Shown one piece after another: positions 34,900 to 46,982 of a stretch of DNA of 64,000 bases. Position 1 is the first letter of the stretch; each line of letters begins with the position of its first letter. The position numbers were made by a program, and so were the translations under genes. The stretch covers positions 3,768,001 to 3,832,000 of the forward strand of contig NC_013960.1 in NCBI RefSeq assembly GCF_000024725.1, in the 5' to 3' direction. The notes under the pieces are model-generated. The model saw nothing but the letters and a program-made list of their open reading frames with translations. It had not been told where the DNA came from and made no database searches. This DNA comes from Nitrosococcus halophilus Nc 4. Its GTDB lineage: Bacteria > Pseudomonadota > Gammaproteobacteria > Nitrosococcales > Nitrosococcaceae.

Positions 34900-36852
34900 C
34901 TAGCCCCCGTAAATAACAAAGCCGCCGATAAAAAGAAGCAGTCCTAAAATCATGACAAAGGCATAATGGAATAGGTAACCGGACTGCACATAACGCACCA
35001 GCTTGGCAATAGCCCCCACCATTCGCGCCGTTCCATTGACGATGAAGCCGTCAATCAAGACCCGGTCCCCAAACTGGGAAAGCACCCGGCCCGTACAACG
35101 CGCTCCACCTGCAAAGACAACTTCATTAAAGCGATCAAAACCATATTTATTGTTTAAGGCCCAATAAATCAGGCCCAAGCGCGCCCCCAATTGCTCCGGC
35201 AACTGGGGGCGAACGAGATACAAATACCAAGCCGCCACCACGCCAGCCATGGCTAGGGCAAAGGGAGTGCCCTGAAATCCATGGAGGGCAAAAGCCATTG
35301 CCCCATGAAACTCAGCCCCTACCGCCGCCAGCACATCGTGGGTTGGTGAGACCACGACCGCCTCACCAAAAAAGCCGCCAAACAAGATCGGCTCGATATA
35401 GAGGCCCGCCACCACCGAAGGTATGGCCAGCAATATCAGGGGAACGGTCACCACGGCCGGGGATTCTTTTAAGTGTTCTTGGGTATGGTGGTCCATCCGT
35501 TCCTTGCCGTGGAAGGTGAGAAACAGCATCCGGAAGGTATAAAAGGCGGTGACGAATACACCGGAAAGCACCATCACGTAAGCAAAACCAGCCCCCGGAA
35601 GTTCGGAAGCATGGACGGCTTCAATAATGGAGTCCTTGGAGAAAAATCCAGAAAACCCCGGAAAACCGATCAGCGCCAACGCTCCCAACAGGGAGGTCCA
35701 ATAGGTAATGGGCATATATTTTTTTAGCCCCCCCATTTTGCGCATATCCTGCTCGTGGTGCATGGCGATAATGACTGAACCGGCCCCCAAGAAGAGCAAC
35801 GCCTTAAAAAAGGCGTGAGTCATGAGATGAAACATCCCCGCTGCGTAGGCGGAAACCCCCAGGGCGACCGTCATATACCCTAGCTGGGACAAAGTGGAGT
35901 AGGCGATTACCCGCTTGATGTCATTCTGAACAATGCCTATCAGCCCCATGAAGAAGGCGGTAACGGCCCCAATGACGAGAATCACACTCAATGCGGTCTC
36001 GGACATTTCATAGATCGGCGACATCCGGGCAACCATAAAAATACCGGCGGTCACCATGGTCGCCGCATGGATAAGCGCCGAAATGGGGGTAGGACCTTCC
36101 ATGGAGTCGGGCAGCCAAACATGCAAGGGGACCTGCGCCGACTTCCCCATGGCGCCAATGAACAGCAAAATGCCTATCACGGTAAGCACCGACCAAGCGG
36201 CATCCGGCCACAGGGAAATGGTTGCTTCCGCCAGCGTAGGAACCGCTGCGAATACTTCCGTGTAAGCCAAGCTGCCCGTATACATCAGTACGCAGGCAAT
36301 CCCCAGCAGGAAGCCAAAATCCCCCACCCGGTTCACCAAAAAGGCTTTAAGGTTGGCGTAAATGGCGGATTCCCGCTTATACCAAAAACCTATCAACAGA
36401 TAGGACACCAACCCCACCGCTTCCCATCCAAAAAAGAGCTGGAGGAAATTGTTCGCCATGACCAGCATGAGCATGGAAAAGGTGAACAGGGCGATATAGC
36501 TAAAAAAGCGCTGGTAGCCCGGATCATCCGCCATGTAGCCGATGGTATAGATGTGCACCATTAAGGAGACAAAAGTCACCACCACCATCATCAAGGCGCT
36601 TAGGCGATCAATCAGGAAGCCAATTTCCAAGCGCAGATCGCCAATGGCGGCCCAGGTGTAGACGGCCTCATTATAGGTGACCCCATCCACAACCACCTGC
36701 TTAAACACCATCAGGGATAACAGGAACGCAATCGCCACACCGGCAATCGTGACCCGATGGGACCAACGGCGCCCAATTTTTTTCCCAAATAAACCGGCAA
36801 TGACACTGCCGATTAAAGGCGCAAGCACAATTCCAAGAGTTTGGGCTTCCAT
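34900..36852 (-). CDS. nuoL: NADH-quinone oxidoreductase subunit L
   Basis: 650 residues from ATG 36852, with AAGGG 9 nt upstream (a GTG one codon earlier is less likely). It is the largest antiporter-like subunit, with 14 core helices plus the C-terminal lateral helix that spans the membrane arm. Motifs: FFGWEAVGLVSYLLIGFW, GAMGKSAQVPLHVWLPDSMEGPTPISALIHAATMV, KRVIAYSTLSQLGYM, and GFPGFSGFFSKDSIIEA. It tightly follows nuoK (5 bp between stop and start). Confidence 0.97.
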   Translation of the reverse strand: MEAQTLGIVLAPLIGSVIAGLFGKKIGRRWSHRVTIAGVAIAFLLSLMVFKQVVVDGVTYNEAVYTWAAIGDLRLEIGFLIDRLSALMMVVVTFVSLMVHIYTIGYMADDPGYQRFFSYIALFTFSMLMLVMANNFLQLFFGWEAVGLVSYLLIGFWYKRESAIYANLKAFLVNRVGDFGFLLGIACVLMYTGSLAYTEVFAAVPTLAEATISLWPDAAWSVLTVIGILLFIGAMGKSAQVPLHVWLPDSMEGPTPISALIHAATMVTAGIFMVARMSPIYEMSETALSVILVIGAVTAFFMGLIGIVQNDIKRVIAYSTLSQLGYMTVALGVSAYAAGMFHLMTHAFFKALLFLGAGSVIIAMHHEQDMRKMGGLKKYMPITYWTSLLGALALIGFPGFSGFFSKDSIIEAVHASELPGAGFAYVMVLSGVFVTAFYTFRMLFLTFHGKERMDHHTQEHLKESPAVVTVPLILLAIPSVVAGLYIEPILFGGFFGEAVVVSPTHDVLAAVGAEFHGAMAFALHGFQGTPFALAMAGVVAAWYLYLVRPQLPEQLGARLGLIYWALNNKYGFDRFNEVVFAGGARCTGRVLSQFGDRVLIDGFIVNGTARMVGAIAKLVRYVQSGYLFHYAFVMILGLLLFIGGFVIYGG

Positions 36853-36857
36853 CACGC

Positions 36858-37163
36858 TTAGCCCTTCAAGTTATCCAAATCACCCACATTAATGGTTTGC
36901 CGATTCCGGAATAAGACCACCAGAATCGCCAAACCAATGGCGCTCTCCGCCGCAGCGACTGTCAGTATGAAAAAGACAAAAACTTGACCTGCCATATCTT
37001 CTAAAAAATGAGAGAAGGCCACAAAGTTCATGTTAACCGCCAGCAGCATGAGCTCAATGGACATCAAAATAATGATGATATTTTTCCGATTGAGAAAAAT
37101 CCCCGCGACAGAGAGGCAAAACAATAATGCCCCTAGGATCAAAAAATCTGATAATGCAATCAT
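36858..37163 (-). CDS. nuoK: NADH-quinone oxidoreductase subunit K
   Basis: 101 residues, three membrane helices, the usual NuoK size. [18 protein letters not shown] carries the conserved intramembrane Glu of the proton path, and [13 protein letters not shown] carries the second. It sits between nuoJ (7 bp) and nuoL in a continuous minus-strand operon. Confidence 0.96.
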   Translation of the reverse strand: MIALSDFLILGALLFCLSVAGIFLNRKNIIIILMSIELMLLAVNMNFVAFSHFLEDMAGQVFVFFILTVAAAESAIGLAILVVLFRNRQTINVGDLDNLKG

Positions 37164-37170
37164 TTTTGGT

Positions 37171-37776
37171 TTAATTTGTTTTTTGGGTCTTCTCGGCAGC
37201 CATCTTGACCAATCTAACCCGATCTTGACGCCGTACCCGTATCTGCTGTACCGGGTCCTGAGCCTTGCTGGTGCGACGCCGCAAGGTTAGCGCAATAGCC
37301 GCAACAATCGCCACCAAGAGGATGACCGAGGCCAATTCGAAGGGGTAAACGTAAACGGTATAAAGCAGATTACCTAACTCTTTCGTATTGCTGTAATCAG
37401 GCCCCTGGGGGGGAGGTGAAGTGAACTGTTCAAGGCCAAAATTTTCTGCCCCGAGCACCGCCATCATTTCAAGGGCAATCAGCGCTGCCACCAGGAATCC
37501 TACGGGCAAGTAGCGGGCGAACCCCTCCCGCAGGGGGGCAAGATTGATGTCCAACATCATGACCACGAACAAGAACAACACCATGACCGCGCCGATATAA
37601 ACCAGCACCAGGACAATGGCTAGAAACTCGGCTTCCAGTAGAAGCCAAATAGCGGCACTAGTAAAAAAAGCCAAGACTAAAAACAATGCTGCTCGCACAG
37701 GGTTGCGGACAGTAATCACCATGGTCGCCGCAAACAGCAAAATGGCGGCGAAACTGTAGAATAGAATCTTTTCCAT
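37171..37776 (-). CDS. nuoJ: NADH-quinone oxidoreductase subunit J
   Basis: 201 residues, five membrane helices. [51 protein letters not shown] is the conserved core (with the flexible third helix implicated in coupling), and a basic C-terminal tail follows VTLRRR-like sequence. It lies 23 bp after nuoI and 7 bp before nuoK. Confidence 0.96.
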   Translation of the reverse strand: MEKILFYSFAAILLFAATMVITVRNPVRAALFLVLAFFTSAAIWLLLEAEFLAIVLVLVYIGAVMVLFLFVVMMLDINLAPLREGFARYLPVGFLVAALIALEMMAVLGAENFGLEQFTSPPPQGPDYSNTKELGNLLYTVYVYPFELASVILLVAIVAAIALTLRRRTSKAQDPVQQIRVRRQDRVRLVKMAAEKTQKTN

Positions 37777-37799
37777 GGGTATTGGGACTCTACACTAGG

Positions 37800-38288
37800 T
37801 TAACGGTAGGGAGCATCAGCGGCCCTATCGGCGGCAATCTGGGCTTCGTACTTGTCACCGAGCGCCAATAATTGCTCTTTATGGAGGATGTGCTCCCCCC
37901 GCTCCTCAAAATGAAAATCAAGAATCCGAGTCTCCACAATAGAGTCAACTGGGCAAGATTCCTCGCAAAAACCGCAGTAAATACACTTGAAAAGATCAAT
38001 ATCATAGAGGGTTGTACGCCGAGTCCCATCTTCCCGCTGCTCGGAATCAATCGTGATGGCCAAAGCGGGGCAAACCGCTTCACATAGTTTGCAAGCGATA
38101 CAACGCTCTTCACCATTGGGATAACGACGCAAGGCATGAAGACCACGAAATCGGGGCGATTGAGGCGTCCGTTCCTCCGGGAATTGGACCGTTACCTTTT
38201 TTGCGAATAAATAACGCCCCGTCAACTTAAGACCAAGCAACAATTCCCAAAGTAGAAAACTTTTAAAGTACGAACGCAGGGTATTCAT
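37800..38288 (-). CDS. nuoI: NADH-quinone oxidoreductase subunit I
   Basis: 162 residues with two 4Fe-4S ferredoxin motifs, [12 protein letters not shown] and [12 protein letters not shown], which bind clusters N6a and N6b between NuoG and NuoB. The N-terminal amphipathic stretch [20 protein letters not shown] rests on the membrane arm. The position directly after nuoH (12 bp) is the standard order. Confidence 0.97.
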   Translation of the reverse strand: MNTLRSYFKSFLLWELLLGLKLTGRYLFAKKVTVQFPEERTPQSPRFRGLHALRRYPNGEERCIACKLCEAVCPALAITIDSEQREDGTRRTTLYDIDLFKCIYCGFCEESCPVDSIVETRILDFHFEERGEHILHKEQLLALGDKYEAQIAADRAADAPYR

Positions 38289-38300
38289 AATGATAACTCT

Positions 38301-39314
38301 TTACGCAAACCAGGGGCCTAACTGAGCAACCCGCGCACCTCCTACCACCAGCAACCAAACGATAGTAATAGGAATAAATACCTTCCAACCGAGGCGCATG
38401 ATTTGATCGTATCGGTAACGAGGGAAAGTGGCCCGCATCCAAAGATAAAAGAATAAGAATATCGCCGTCTTGATGAGGAACCAAACAATACCGGGAACCC
38501 ATTCAAAGGCGGCTTCCAGCGGGGTTCCCTGAAAGGGGGACAGCCATCCACCTAAAAACATCAAAGAGGCGAGCGCCGATATCAGGATCATCTCGATGTA
38601 TTCAGCGAGGAAAAATAGAGCAAAAGCCATGCCGGAATATTCCACATGGAAGCCGGCGACGATCTCCGATTCCCCCTCGGCCACATCGAAAGGAGCCCGG
38701 TTGGTCTCGGCTACCCCGGAAATAAAATAAACAAGGAGCAAGGGGAATAAAGGTAGCCAGAACCAGTGCCACAAACCGCCTTCCTGGGCCTGGACAATCT
38801 CGCCAAGATTAAGGCTGCCACCGGCAATCAGCACCCCCACCAAGGCAAAGCCCATGGCGATCTCATAAGACACGACTTGGGCCGCAGAACGCATGGCTCC
38901 CAGAAAAGCATACTTAGAATTAGAAGCCCAGCCCGCCAAGACCACGCCATACACGCTCATGGAGCCAATGGCGAGAATATAAAGCAGGCCAGCATTGATA
39001 TCCGCCAGCACCAGATGGGCATCAAAGGGGATCACCGCCCAAACGGCAAGGGCAGGGGCAATAGCCAGTACCGGCGCCAACAAAAATAGAAACCGATTGG
39101 CGCTTGCCGGAATAATAATTTCTTTAAGAAGGAGCTTAACGGTATCCGCAATAGGCTGCAGCCAACCGCGGGGACCAACGCGATTCGGTCCCACCCGAAC
39201 TTGCATATAGCCAATGATTTTCCGCTCGGCAAAAGTCAACCAGGCGACCGCTAGTATCAACGGCGTCACGATAACCGTGATTTTCATGAGAATTGAAAAC
39301 ACAGTGTCCATCAT
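38301..39314 (-). CDS. nuoH: NADH-quinone oxidoreductase subunit H
   Basis: 337 residues from ATG 39314, 4 bp after the nuoG stop, with GGAG inside the nuoG end; the longer reading overlaps nuoG. There are eight membrane helices. [36 protein letters not shown] and the loop [29 protein letters not shown] form the quinone-cavity region, with its cluster of acidic residues. Confidence 0.96.
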   Translation of the reverse strand: MMDTVFSILMKITVIVTPLILAVAWLTFAERKIIGYMQVRVGPNRVGPRGWLQPIADTVKLLLKEIIIPASANRFLFLLAPVLAIAPALAVWAVIPFDAHLVLADINAGLLYILAIGSMSVYGVVLAGWASNSKYAFLGAMRSAAQVVSYEIAMGFALVGVLIAGGSLNLGEIVQAQEGGLWHWFWLPLFPLLLVYFISGVAETNRAPFDVAEGESEIVAGFHVEYSGMAFALFFLAEYIEMILISALASLMFLGGWLSPFQGTPLEAAFEWVPGIVWFLIKTAIFLFFYLWMRATFPRYRYDQIMRLGWKVFIPITIVWLLVVGGARVAQLGPWFA

Positions 39315-39318
39315 ACCC

Positions 39319-41718
39319 CTACTCCGTCCCGGAGACCTTAATAGGCGCAAAGGGCGCCCCCAAAGCGGCGGCCTCTTCAAAACCGGCGGCTAAGCGCAGA
39401 CATCCCTCTGCCACGGAATCATCAATCACCAGGGGCACAGTGACTTGCCCACCCCCTTGGCTAACTCGAACCCGCTTAGCGCCACTCAAACCTAGTCGAG
39501 AAGCGTCGGCACTATTCATATAAGCTCGCCGAGCAGCCTGGCCATCCGGACTTTCCTGCAATGCTTGGCTGCGCCGAACCAACCCGTCCGTGCCATAAAT
39601 AGCCACTTCCGCGATCCGCACTAACTCACCATTACCCTTTACTCGCCCGAAGTCAAGGGATTCAGGCCGCCATGGACTTATCCCCTGGGGCTTGATGGCA
39701 TTCTCCACTTGACCACGCAGCTCATCATGGATCTCTTCAGAGGAAAGGTAATCAAATCCTGGAATTTGCAAAACGTTAGCCAGGACTCGCAACACTTTCC
39801 AAGCGGGGCGCGCCTCTCCCGGTGGGCTCACTGCTCCAGAAAAATTCTGCCAGCGTCCCTCCGCATTGACATAAGCTCCCGAGGTCTCGACAAAGGTCCC
39901 GATGGGCAATAACACATCGGCGTACTCCAGCATGGCGGGGCTGCGGAAGGCCGTTAAGGAAACCACAAAGTCCGCACTCCCCAGGGCCTTCTGGGCCAAC
40001 AGGGGATTGGCGCAGTCCAATTCAGGCTCAACGGCCAACAGTAGAAAACCGCGGAGATCCCCTTCCAGCATGGCCTGCCCATGGAGCCCTCGCACCGGCA
40101 CACGACCCCCACCGGGTCCCCGATGGGGAAGAGCACCGGCCAAAGCTGCCCCTACCCCATTGCCCCCAGAGGGGAGAAATCCTAATTGGCACCCGCCCAG
40201 CTCACAGACCAAACCCGCCAAGGCGCGCAACACGGAAAAGTCAGGATGCCCTTCCGCCAACCCCCCTAGGAAAATCCGTCCACGCAAGGCATTAACCAGC
40301 TGATCGGCCATTGCCCGCTCCGTTTCGGTGGGCTGAATATCGGCCAATAAAGAAGCCCACCCGGCCGCTAAGGACTCGCCTCGATTCTCCGCCAAGCTCT
40401 TAGCGATCCCTGCGAGGGCACGAACCATGCCCTCGGGGCCGACAATCGCCTTCTCCGCGACGGGGAACCGCACCGGATAATCCACGGGGTTAATAAACAT
40501 CAGCGCCGCGCCCTGGAGCGCTGCTTTACGAAAGCGCAACCCAAACAAAGGTTGCTCTTTTTGGGCATTGGCCCCCACCACCAGAATGCAATCCGACTGC
40601 TCCATTTCTTCAATAGTGCAGCCTAGAGGCGCAGTCTGTGGTTCGGATTCCTGGTCGCGAAAATCCTGTCGGCGCAGGCGATGGTCAACATTATTACTAT
40701 GCAGACCCCGCATCAATTTTTGAAATAGATAGAGTTCCTCCACGGTCGCGCAGGGAGAGGCAAGGCCCCCTAATTTAGTACTCCCCGACTCTTCGGCAAC
40801 CCGCTGAAGACCCTTGGCGGCCGCTTCCAGGGCTTCTTCCCAGTCACTTTCCTGCCACTTGCCCTCCCGCTTAACCAGCGGTCGGTGTAAGCGCTCTTCA
40901 TGGGCGAGTCCGCGACAACTATAACGATCCCGATCTGCAATCCAGGTTTCATTGACCGCTTCGTTATCCCGTGGGACAACGCGCATCACTTCATTGCGCC
41001 GTACATGCAATTCAATGTTGGTGCCCACACTGTCATGGGGGGAAATAGCCGGGTGCCCAATCATTTCCCAAGCCCGTGCCCGGTAGCGGAAAGGCTTGTC
41101 TGTCAGCGCTCCCACGGGGCAGAGATCAATCACATTCCCTGATAACTCCGATACCAAGCTGCGCTCAATATAAGTGCCAATCTCCATGTGTTCACCCCGG
41201 CCCGTAGCCCCCAGCTCCTTGATACCGGCAATCTCTTGACCAAAGCGGACACAGCGGGTGCAATGGATGCAGCGCGTTAAGTCGGTTTGAATCAGCGGAC
41301 CAATGTTCTTGTCCTTCACCACCCGCTTACGCTCGGTAAAGCGGGAGATATCATTGCCATAGCCCATGGCAAGATCTTGTAACTCGCACTCGCCCCCTTG
41401 ATCACAGATAGGGCAATCCAAAGGATGGTTAATCAGCAAGAACTCCATCACTCCCTTCTGCGCCGCAATGGCGCGGGGTGAATCGGTAAACACCTTCATC
41501 CCATCCGCCACCGGGGTAGCGCAAGCAGGCATGGGTTTTCTAGCTTTTTCGACCTCGACCAAACACATCCGACAGTTGGCAGCAATCGATAAATTTTTGT
41601 GATAGCAGAACCGAGGGATGTAAATACCCGCCTCATCGGCCGCCTGGATAACCATCTTCCCGGCTTCTACATGGAGCTCAGTGCCGTCAATCTCAATCTT
41701 GACCATTCCCGGTTTCAT
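39319..41718 (-). CDS. nuoG: NADH-quinone oxidoreductase subunit G
   Basis: About 799 residues. The N-terminal third binds Fe-S clusters: 2Fe-2S ([15 protein letters not shown] plus CATPV), His-ligated 4Fe-4S ([18 protein letters not shown]) and 4Fe-4S ([10 protein letters not shown] with [11 protein letters not shown]). The rest is a molybdopterin-oxidoreductase-like domain without cofactor. The start is either ATG 41718 or ATG 41706: AGGAG abuts the first codon, so the second, 12 nt away from it, may be used. It follows nuoF directly. Confidence 0.96.
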   Translation of the reverse strand: MKPGMVKIEIDGTELHVEAGKMVIQAADEAGIYIPRFCYHKNLSIAANCRMCLVEVEKARKPMPACATPVADGMKVFTDSPRAIAAQKGVMEFLLINHPLDCPICDQGGECELQDLAMGYGNDISRFTERKRVVKDKNIGPLIQTDLTRCIHCTRCVRFGQEIAGIKELGATGRGEHMEIGTYIERSLVSELSGNVIDLCPVGALTDKPFRYRARAWEMIGHPAISPHDSVGTNIELHVRRNEVMRVVPRDNEAVNETWIADRDRYSCRGLAHEERLHRPLVKREGKWQESDWEEALEAAAKGLQRVAEESGSTKLGGLASPCATVEELYLFQKLMRGLHSNNVDHRLRRQDFRDQESEPQTAPLGCTIEEMEQSDCILVVGANAQKEQPLFGLRFRKAALQGAALMFINPVDYPVRFPVAEKAIVGPEGMVRALAGIAKSLAENRGESLAAGWASLLADIQPTETERAMADQLVNALRGRIFLGGLAEGHPDFSVLRALAGLVCELGGCQLGFLPSGGNGVGAALAGALPHRGPGGGRVPVRGLHGQAMLEGDLRGFLLLAVEPELDCANPLLAQKALGSADFVVSLTAFRSPAMLEYADVLLPIGTFVETSGAYVNAEGRWQNFSGAVSPPGEARPAWKVLRVLANVLQIPGFDYLSSEEIHDELRGQVENAIKPQGISPWRPESLDFGRVKGNGELVRIAEVAIYGTDGLVRRSQALQESPDGQAARRAYMNSADASRLGLSGAKRVRVSQGGGQVTVPLVIDDSVAEGCLRLAAGFEEAAALGAPFAPIKVSGTE

Positions 41719-41721
41719 CTC

Positions 41722-43005
41722 CTAAGACGCGCTTCCGACTAAACACCGCTTATGGTCGATGTGATATTGAAATTCATCTCGGAAGTGTTGGATAAAGCTT
41801 ATGACCGGTGCTGCCGCAGCATCCCCCAAAGCACAAATGGTATGACCATCAATGTTCTGGGCTACATTAACCAATTTGTCCAAATCCTCTTGTGTCCCCT
41901 GGCCATGCTCAATGCGACGGACTACCCGATACAACCAACCTGTCCCTTCCCGACAAGGCGTGCATTGGCCACAGGATTCTTCATAATAAAAAGCCGAGAT
42001 CCGCTCTAGGGCCCGCACCATGCAGGTCGTTTCATCCATGATGATAACCGAGCCTGCGCCCAACAGGGAGCCGGCCTTGGCGAGGGAATCGTAGTCCATA
42101 TTAGCCGCCATGATGGCTTCTGCAGGCATCACCGGCACCGAGGTCCCCCCTGGAATCACCGCCTTCAGGGCATTGCCATTACGCATCCCGCCCGCCAGCT
42201 CCAATAAATCTTTGAAGGGCGTTCCCATGGGAACTTCGTAATTACCCGGTCGGTTCACGTGACCGGAAACGCTAAAAATTTTGGTACCGCCGCTGGTCGG
42301 TGTCCCTAACTTCAAAAACCACTGGCCTCCCTTCTCCAAAATCACGGGAACCGAAGCCAGACTCTCGGTATTATTTATAGTCGTAGGTCGACCATAAAGG
42401 CCGAAACCAGCGGGAAACGGCGGCTTATAGCGGGGCATGCCTTTCTTACCCTCCAGGGATTCCAGCAAAGCCGTCTCTTCGCCACAGATATAAGCGCCAG
42501 CCCCGGGATGGGAGTAGAGATCAAAGTCGATCCCCGATCCCAAAATATTTTTGCCTAACAAGCCGGCCTCATAGGCTTCCTCTAAAGCGGCTTCAAAGCG
42601 GTCGATGGGCTCGACGAACTCACCCCGGATATAGTTGTAACCGGCTGTGGCGCCAATGGCATAGCCGGCAATGGCCATCCCTTCAATCAACTGGTGAGGA
42701 TTGTAACGCATGATATCCCGATCTTTGAATGTGCCCGGTTCCCCCTCATCCGAATTGCAAACGATATATTTGGTGCCAGGCAAATTCTGGGGCATGAAAC
42801 TCCATTTCAGTCCCGTTGGGAAGCCTGCCCCGCCACGACCTCGCAAACCAGAAGCTTTGACTTCCTCAATAATTTTGGAAGGGGGTGTCTTTTCTTTCAG
42901 GATACGCTTCCAAACTTTATATCCCTTTACTTTGAGATAGTTTTCCAATCCCCAGGGAGGATCGAGATCCAGGGTACGAAAGCAGACTTGATTGAGAGCG
43001 ATCAT
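41722..43005 (-). CDS. nuoF: NADH-quinone oxidoreductase subunit F
   Basis: 427 residues. It oxidises NADH and passes electrons via FMN to cluster N3. Seen: [20 protein letters not shown] (FMN/NADH site), [49 protein letters not shown], and [14 protein letters not shown] plus a later Cys (HTICALGD) for the 4Fe-4S cluster. It overlaps the nuoE stop by ATGA. Confidence 0.97.
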   Translation of the reverse strand: MIALNQVCFRTLDLDPPWGLENYLKVKGYKVWKRILKEKTPPSKIIEEVKASGLRGRGGAGFPTGLKWSFMPQNLPGTKYIVCNSDEGEPGTFKDRDIMRYNPHQLIEGMAIAGYAIGATAGYNYIRGEFVEPIDRFEAALEEAYEAGLLGKNILGSGIDFDLYSHPGAGAYICGEETALLESLEGKKGMPRYKPPFPAGFGLYGRPTTINNTESLASVPVILEKGGQWFLKLGTPTSGGTKIFSVSGHVNRPGNYEVPMGTPFKDLLELAGGMRNGNALKAVIPGGTSVPVMPAEAIMAANMDYDSLAKAGSLLGAGSVIIMDETTCMVRALERISAFYYEESCGQCTPCREGTGWLYRVVRRIEHGQGTQEDLDKLVNVAQNIDGHTICALGDAAAAPVISFIQHFRDEFQYHIDHKRCLVGSAS

Positions 43006-43532
43006 TTCAGGGCCTCGAGGATTTGATCGATCTTTTCCGGAGTCAGATTTTCATGGTAGGTCTGCCCCACCATCATCATGGGGGCGCCACCACAGGCGCC
43101 TAGGCATTCAACTTCTTTAATCGTGAAGCGCCGATCTGGAGTTGTCTCGCCGAAACCAATCCCCAACCGCTTCCTTAAATGAGCCACCACTTGATCAGAA
43201 CCGCAAAGCTGACAGGAAATATTGGTACAAACAGAGAGCTTATGGCGTCCGACGGGCTTTAGCTCAAACATGGAATAGAACGTTGCCACCTCATAAACAC
43301 TGATAGGGGGCATTTGCAAATATTCGGCTACTTCATCCAAAAGCTCATTGGTCAAATAACCCCCATTAGCGGCCTGAACAATATGCAGCGCTGGAATGAC
43401 CGCAGATTGTTTCTGTTCCTGGGGGTATTTCGCAATCCAATGGTCGATTTGTTGACGCACTTCAGCGGAGAGAAGGTTTTCTTCCTCTTCCAACTTTTTC
43501 AAATTCTCCTTTCCCAGTTGCCCGACGCTCAC
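43002..43532 (-). CDS. nuoE: NADH-quinone oxidoreductase subunit E
   Basis: 176 residues, thioredoxin-like fold. The four Cys ligands of 2Fe-2S cluster N1a lie in [12 protein letters not shown] and [14 protein letters not shown]. It partners NuoF in the NADH module. Its ATG overlaps the nuoD stop by four bases, and the same arrangement couples it to nuoF. Confidence 0.97.
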   Translation of the reverse strand: MSVGQLGKENLKKLEEEENLLSAEVRQQIDHWIAKYPQEQKQSAVIPALHIVQAANGGYLTNELLDEVAEYLQMPPISVYEVATFYSMFELKPVGRHKLSVCTNISCQLCGSDQVVAHLRKRLGIGFGETTPDRRFTIKEVECLGACGGAPMMMVGQTYHENLTPEKIDQILEALK

Positions 43533-44782
43533 CGATCAATCTCCCCAAAAACGATATCCATAGTTCCAATCACGGCGACTACGTCGGCAAGCATGTGACC
43601 CTGCACCATTTCATCCATGGCTGCGATATGGGCAAACCCCGGCGCTCGAACTTTAAGCCGATAAGGTTTATTGGCCCCGTCCGAGATGAGATAGACCCCA
43701 AACTCACCTTTGGGCGCTTCTACCGCCGCATACACTTCCCCTTCCGGGACGCAATACCCTTCAGTAAATAGCTTGAAGTGGTGAATCAGGGCCTCCATGT
43801 CATCTTTCATGTCTTCCCGCGAAGGAGGGGCGACCTTATAGTTGTCCACCATGACCGGACCCGGATTTTTTCGGAGCCAATCCACACACTGCTGAATAAT
43901 GCGATTGGATTGGCGCATCTCTTCCATCCGCACTAAATAGCGGTCATAACAATCCCCATTGACGCCCACCGGAATGTCAAAATCCAGACGGTCATAAACG
44001 GCATAGGGCTGCTTTTTCCGTAAGTCCCATTCTACCCCTGAACCCCGCAGCATGGGGCCGGTAAAACCCAACTGGAGCGCGCGCTCCGGCTCCACCACGC
44101 CAATGCCCACCGTACGCTGTTTCCAAATCCGGTTATCCGTCAGCAGGGTTTCGTACTCGTCCACACACCTGGGAAAACGGGCAGCAAAGTCCTCTATAAA
44201 ATCAAGCAATGACCCCTGCCGATTCTGGTTAAGCGCCGCTATCTCTTTTTCATCATGCCACTTGGAAGGCTGATATTGAGGCATGGTATCTGGCAAGTCA
44301 CGGTAGACTCCGCCGGGGCGGTAATAAGTCGCATGCATGCGGGCCCCCGAAGCGGCTTCATAGCAATCCATGAGATCTTCCCGCTCCCGAAAACAGTATA
44401 AAAACACGGTCATGGCGCCGATATCTAGGCCATGGGCCCCTAACCACATGAGATGGTTAAGAATGCGGGTGATCTCATCAAACATCACCCGAATATACTG
44501 GGCCCGTAATGGCGGCTCGATGCCCAGGAGCTTTTCGATGGCGCTCACATAGCCATGCTCGTTGCACATCATGGACACGTAGTCCAGGCGGTCCATATAA
44601 CCGATACTCTGATTGAACGGCTTGCTTTCGGCCAGCTTTTCCGTGGCTCGGTGCAACAAACCCACATGGGGATCGGCGCGCTGGATAACTTCCCCATCCA
44701 TCTCTAGCACTAACCGCAAAACCCCATGGGCCGCCGGATGTTGCGGACCAAAATTGAGGGTGAAATTTCGGATCTCAGCCAT
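43529..44782 (-). CDS. nuoD: NADH-quinone oxidoreductase subunit D
   Basis: 417 residues, related to the hydrogenase large subunit. [21 protein letters not shown] at the N-terminus and the C-terminal [41 protein letters not shown] are hallmarks; the quinone head group binds between NuoD and NuoB. It is separate from nuoC here, unlike the fused nuoCD of E. coli, with an 8-bp overlap between the two. Confidence 0.97.
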   Translation of the reverse strand: MAEIRNFTLNFGPQHPAAHGVLRLVLEMDGEVIQRADPHVGLLHRATEKLAESKPFNQSIGYMDRLDYVSMMCNEHGYVSAIEKLLGIEPPLRAQYIRVMFDEITRILNHLMWLGAHGLDIGAMTVFLYCFREREDLMDCYEAASGARMHATYYRPGGVYRDLPDTMPQYQPSKWHDEKEIAALNQNRQGSLLDFIEDFAARFPRCVDEYETLLTDNRIWKQRTVGIGVVEPERALQLGFTGPMLRGSGVEWDLRKKQPYAVYDRLDFDIPVGVNGDCYDRYLVRMEEMRQSNRIIQQCVDWLRKNPGPVMVDNYKVAPPSREDMKDDMEALIHHFKLFTEGYCVPEGEVYAAVEAPKGEFGVYLISDGANKPYRLKVRAPGFAHIAAMDEMVQGHMLADVVAVIGTMDIVFGEIDR

Positions 44783-45470
44783 GTTCGCCCTCGCCTTCAG
44801 ACGCCTTCACTTGGTAGCGGTGATCATCACGAATAACCCGGGGAACCAACACTCGAGGTTCAATACTTACGGGCTCGTAGATAACTCGCTGCTGCTCTAG
44901 ATCGTAACGCATCTCCACGTTGCCGCTTAGGGGAAAGTCCTTGCGGAAAGGATGGCCGATGAAACCGTAATCCGTCAAAATACGCCGCAGATCGGGATGG
45001 CCATCGAATAAAATCCCAAAAAGATCAAAGGCCTCGCGCTCAAACCAGTTGGCTGACGCCCAAAGTTCGGTCACCGAAGGAGCCACCGGCACCTCTTCCT
45101 CCACAAAGGTTCGCACCCGCAGGCGCCAATTATGACGAATCGAGAGGAGATGAGTGATTACGGCAAAACGCAATCCACCCCACACATGTTCCTGGTGCTG
45201 CCTGCGCTCCACCGCGCGACTAAAGCCCTGGGTCGTGGCTTTTCTGGTCTCCCAATCGCCAACGCCATACTCCAGGTAGTCCACACCACACAGGTCAATT
45301 AACTGCTCAAAGGCAAAGTCCTCTTCATCCCGCAGTGCTTTGCAGACTGCAAAATAGGATTCACGAGGAACCTGAACCGTGAGTTCCCCACGGTCAAGGC
45401 GGCAGGAGCTTATTTCACCTTCGAATCGGCGTTCAACACGCTCCTGTAATTCCATCACGCCGGTAGCCAT
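44775..45470 (-). CDS. nuoC: NADH-quinone oxidoreductase subunit C
   Basis: 231 residues of the peripheral arm. The family signature lies at [44 protein letters not shown]. It overlaps nuoD by 8 bp and follows nuoB after 19 bp. No unusual features. Confidence 0.96.
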   Translation of the reverse strand: MATGVMELQERVERRFEGEISSCRLDRGELTVQVPRESYFAVCKALRDEEDFAFEQLIDLCGVDYLEYGVGDWETRKATTQGFSRAVERRQHQEHVWGGLRFAVITHLLSIRHNWRLRVRTFVEEEVPVAPSVTELWASANWFEREAFDLFGILFDGHPDLRRILTDYGFIGHPFRKDFPLSGNVEMRYDLEQQRVIYEPVSIEPRVLVPRVIRDDHRYQVKASEGEGEHG

Positions 45471-45489
45471 AAATGTTTAAATTCCTACA

Positions 45490-45966
45490 CTATCGGGCAA
45501 TCGTATAGTTGCGTCTTATTTTTTTCTGTAGTTGGATAATGCCGTAGAGCAAGGCTTCGGCAGTCGGAGGACAACCGGGAACATAGATATCAACCGGCAC
45601 TATCCGGTCACAGCCACGGACTACAGAATAGGAGTAATGATAATAACCACCACCGTTGGCACAAGAGCCCATAGAAATCACCCAGCGTGGCTCTGACATT
45701 TGGTCATACACCTTTCGCAGGGCGGGCGCCATTTTATTCACCAGGGTACCAGCAACAATCATAACATCAGACTGGCGCGGACTCGGGCGAAAAACAACAC
45801 CAAAGCGGTCCAAATCATAGCGGGAGGCCCCCGCGTGCATCATCTCCACTGCGCAGCAAGCAAGGCCAAAAGTCATCGGCCAAAGGGAACCGGTTCGAGC
45901 CCAATTGATAAGCTTGTCGGCAGTAGTGGTCACAACTCCCCGCTCGAGTACCCCCTCTATTCCCAT
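45490..45966 (-). CDS. nuoB: NADH-quinone oxidoreductase subunit B
   Basis: 158 residues from ATG 45966 (AAAGGGGG 7 nt upstream), overlapping the nuoA stop by 10 bp. Ligands of cluster N2, the last electron carrier before quinone, are in [18 protein letters not shown] and [16 protein letters not shown] longer reading from 45987 is possible but has no ribosome site. Confidence 0.97.
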   Translation of the reverse strand: MGIEGVLERGVVTTTADKLINWARTGSLWPMTFGLACCAVEMMHAGASRYDLDRFGVVFRPSPRQSDVMIVAGTLVNKMAPALRKVYDQMSEPRWVISMGSCANGGGYYHYSYSVVRGCDRIVPVDIYVPGCPPTAEALLYGIIQLQKKIRRNYTIAR

Positions 45967-46313
45967 TCCAAGGCCCCCTTTTTCCATTCATAGACAAACC
46001 CGGCCACCAAAATGGCTAAAAAGACCACCATTGAGAAAAAGCCAAACAGGCCGATATCATCTAGAACCACGGCCCATGGAAAGAGAAAGGCAATCTCCAA
46101 ATCGAAAATAATGAATAGGATCGCCACCAAGTAGTAACGGACGTCGAATTTCATGCGCGCATCTTCGAATGCCTCAAATCCACATTCATAAGGGGAGAGT
46201 TTCTCACGGTCGGGGCGGTGCGGCGCTAAGCTAAACCCGAGAAACATCATGACACCACCTATCAGCAGGCCAACGATGATAAATATTAAAACAGGAATAT
46301 AATTCTCAAGCAT
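45957..46313 (-). CDS. nuoA: NADH-quinone oxidoreductase subunit A
   Basis: 118 residues, three membrane helices. The loop after the first helix holds [43 protein letters not shown], the conserved NuoA core. It is the first gene of the operon; the region between it and the tRNA-Leu gene (46314-46419) should hold the operon leader, or the operon may be read through from secG and the tRNA. Confidence 0.97.
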   Translation of the reverse strand: MLENYIPVLIFIIVGLLIGGVMMFLGFSLAPHRPDREKLSPYECGFEAFEDARMKFDVRYYLVAILFIIFDLEIAFLFPWAVVLDDIGLFGFFSMVVFLAILVAGFVYEWKKGALEWE

Positions 46314-46419
46314 ATCTAAACTGTGTGGAGTACCGCTGCTGCGGCGCTAAAGACCATCCCATCGGTTCCGCTTTCCAAACTATGGAATTACACGAGAACC
46401 GCATCCAGTACCAGAAATA

Positions 46420-46504
46420 TGGTGCCGATGGCCGGAGTCGAACCGGCACGGGTTTCCCCACTGCCCCCTCAAGACAGCGTGTCTACCAATTCCACCACAT
46501 CGGC
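46420..46504 (-). tRNA. tRNA-Leu (anticodon GAG)
   Basis: 85 nt including an encoded CCA. On the minus strand the acceptor arm GCCGATG pairs with CATCGGC. The D-loop holds GGTAGAC, the anticodon arm is CTGTC-TTGAGGG-GGCAG with anticodon GAG, there is a long class II variable arm, and the T-arm is GCCGGTTCGACTCCGGC. It lies between secG and nuoA, a common place for this tRNA in proteobacteria. Confidence 0.95.
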
Positions 46505-46517
46505 GATGCGGTAACTT

Positions 46518-46973
46518 TTATTGCTCAGACGGTGCAGGCTCAAGCGGCAGCGAGGGAACATCCGATGACGCCGCTGGAACCTCAGAGGATTTAGGGCTCT
46601 CTTCTTGGCCAGCGCCTAACTGCTGAGCACCCTCAGAGAGCTTATCTTTAGTCGTCTCATCTTTAGGCAAAGGAGGAATGACCATATCCTCATCAGCTAC
46701 AATCTTTGGCTCTGCAGCTTGCGTCACACTGGATGTCTGCGGCTCTCGCACGGAGAAATAGGCCAAAGATAAGCTGGTAATAAAGAAGACTGCTGCCAAT
46801 ATAGCACTGGCTCGCGTAAGAAAGTTAGCCGAGCCACGCGCCCCGAATACAGTTGCCGAAGCGCCACTACCAAAAGCGGCGCCTGCATCAGCCCCTTTGC
46901 CGTGCTGAATAAGCACTAAGCTGACTAACGCTATGGCGACTAAAATATGAAAAACCAATAATACACTATGCAT
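46518..46973 (-). CDS. secG: Protein translocase subunit SecG
   Basis: 151 residues. Two membrane helices (about 3-22 and 54-75) flank the conserved cytoplasmic loop GADAGAAFGSGASATVFGARGSANFLTRAS, typical of SecG. It assists SecYE/SecA in moving preproteins. The C-terminal tail of about 75 residues is unusually long and acidic, rich in Pro, Ser and Glu. It lies 10 bp after tpiA. Confidence 0.94.
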   Translation of the reverse strand: MHSVLLVFHILVAIALVSLVLIQHGKGADAGAAFGSGASATVFGARGSANFLTRASAILAAVFFITSLSLAYFSVREPQTSSVTQAAEPKIVADEDMVIPPLPKDETTKDKLSEGAQQLGAGQEESPKSSEVPAASSDVPSLPLEPAPSEQ

Positions 46974-46982
46974 GATCTCTAC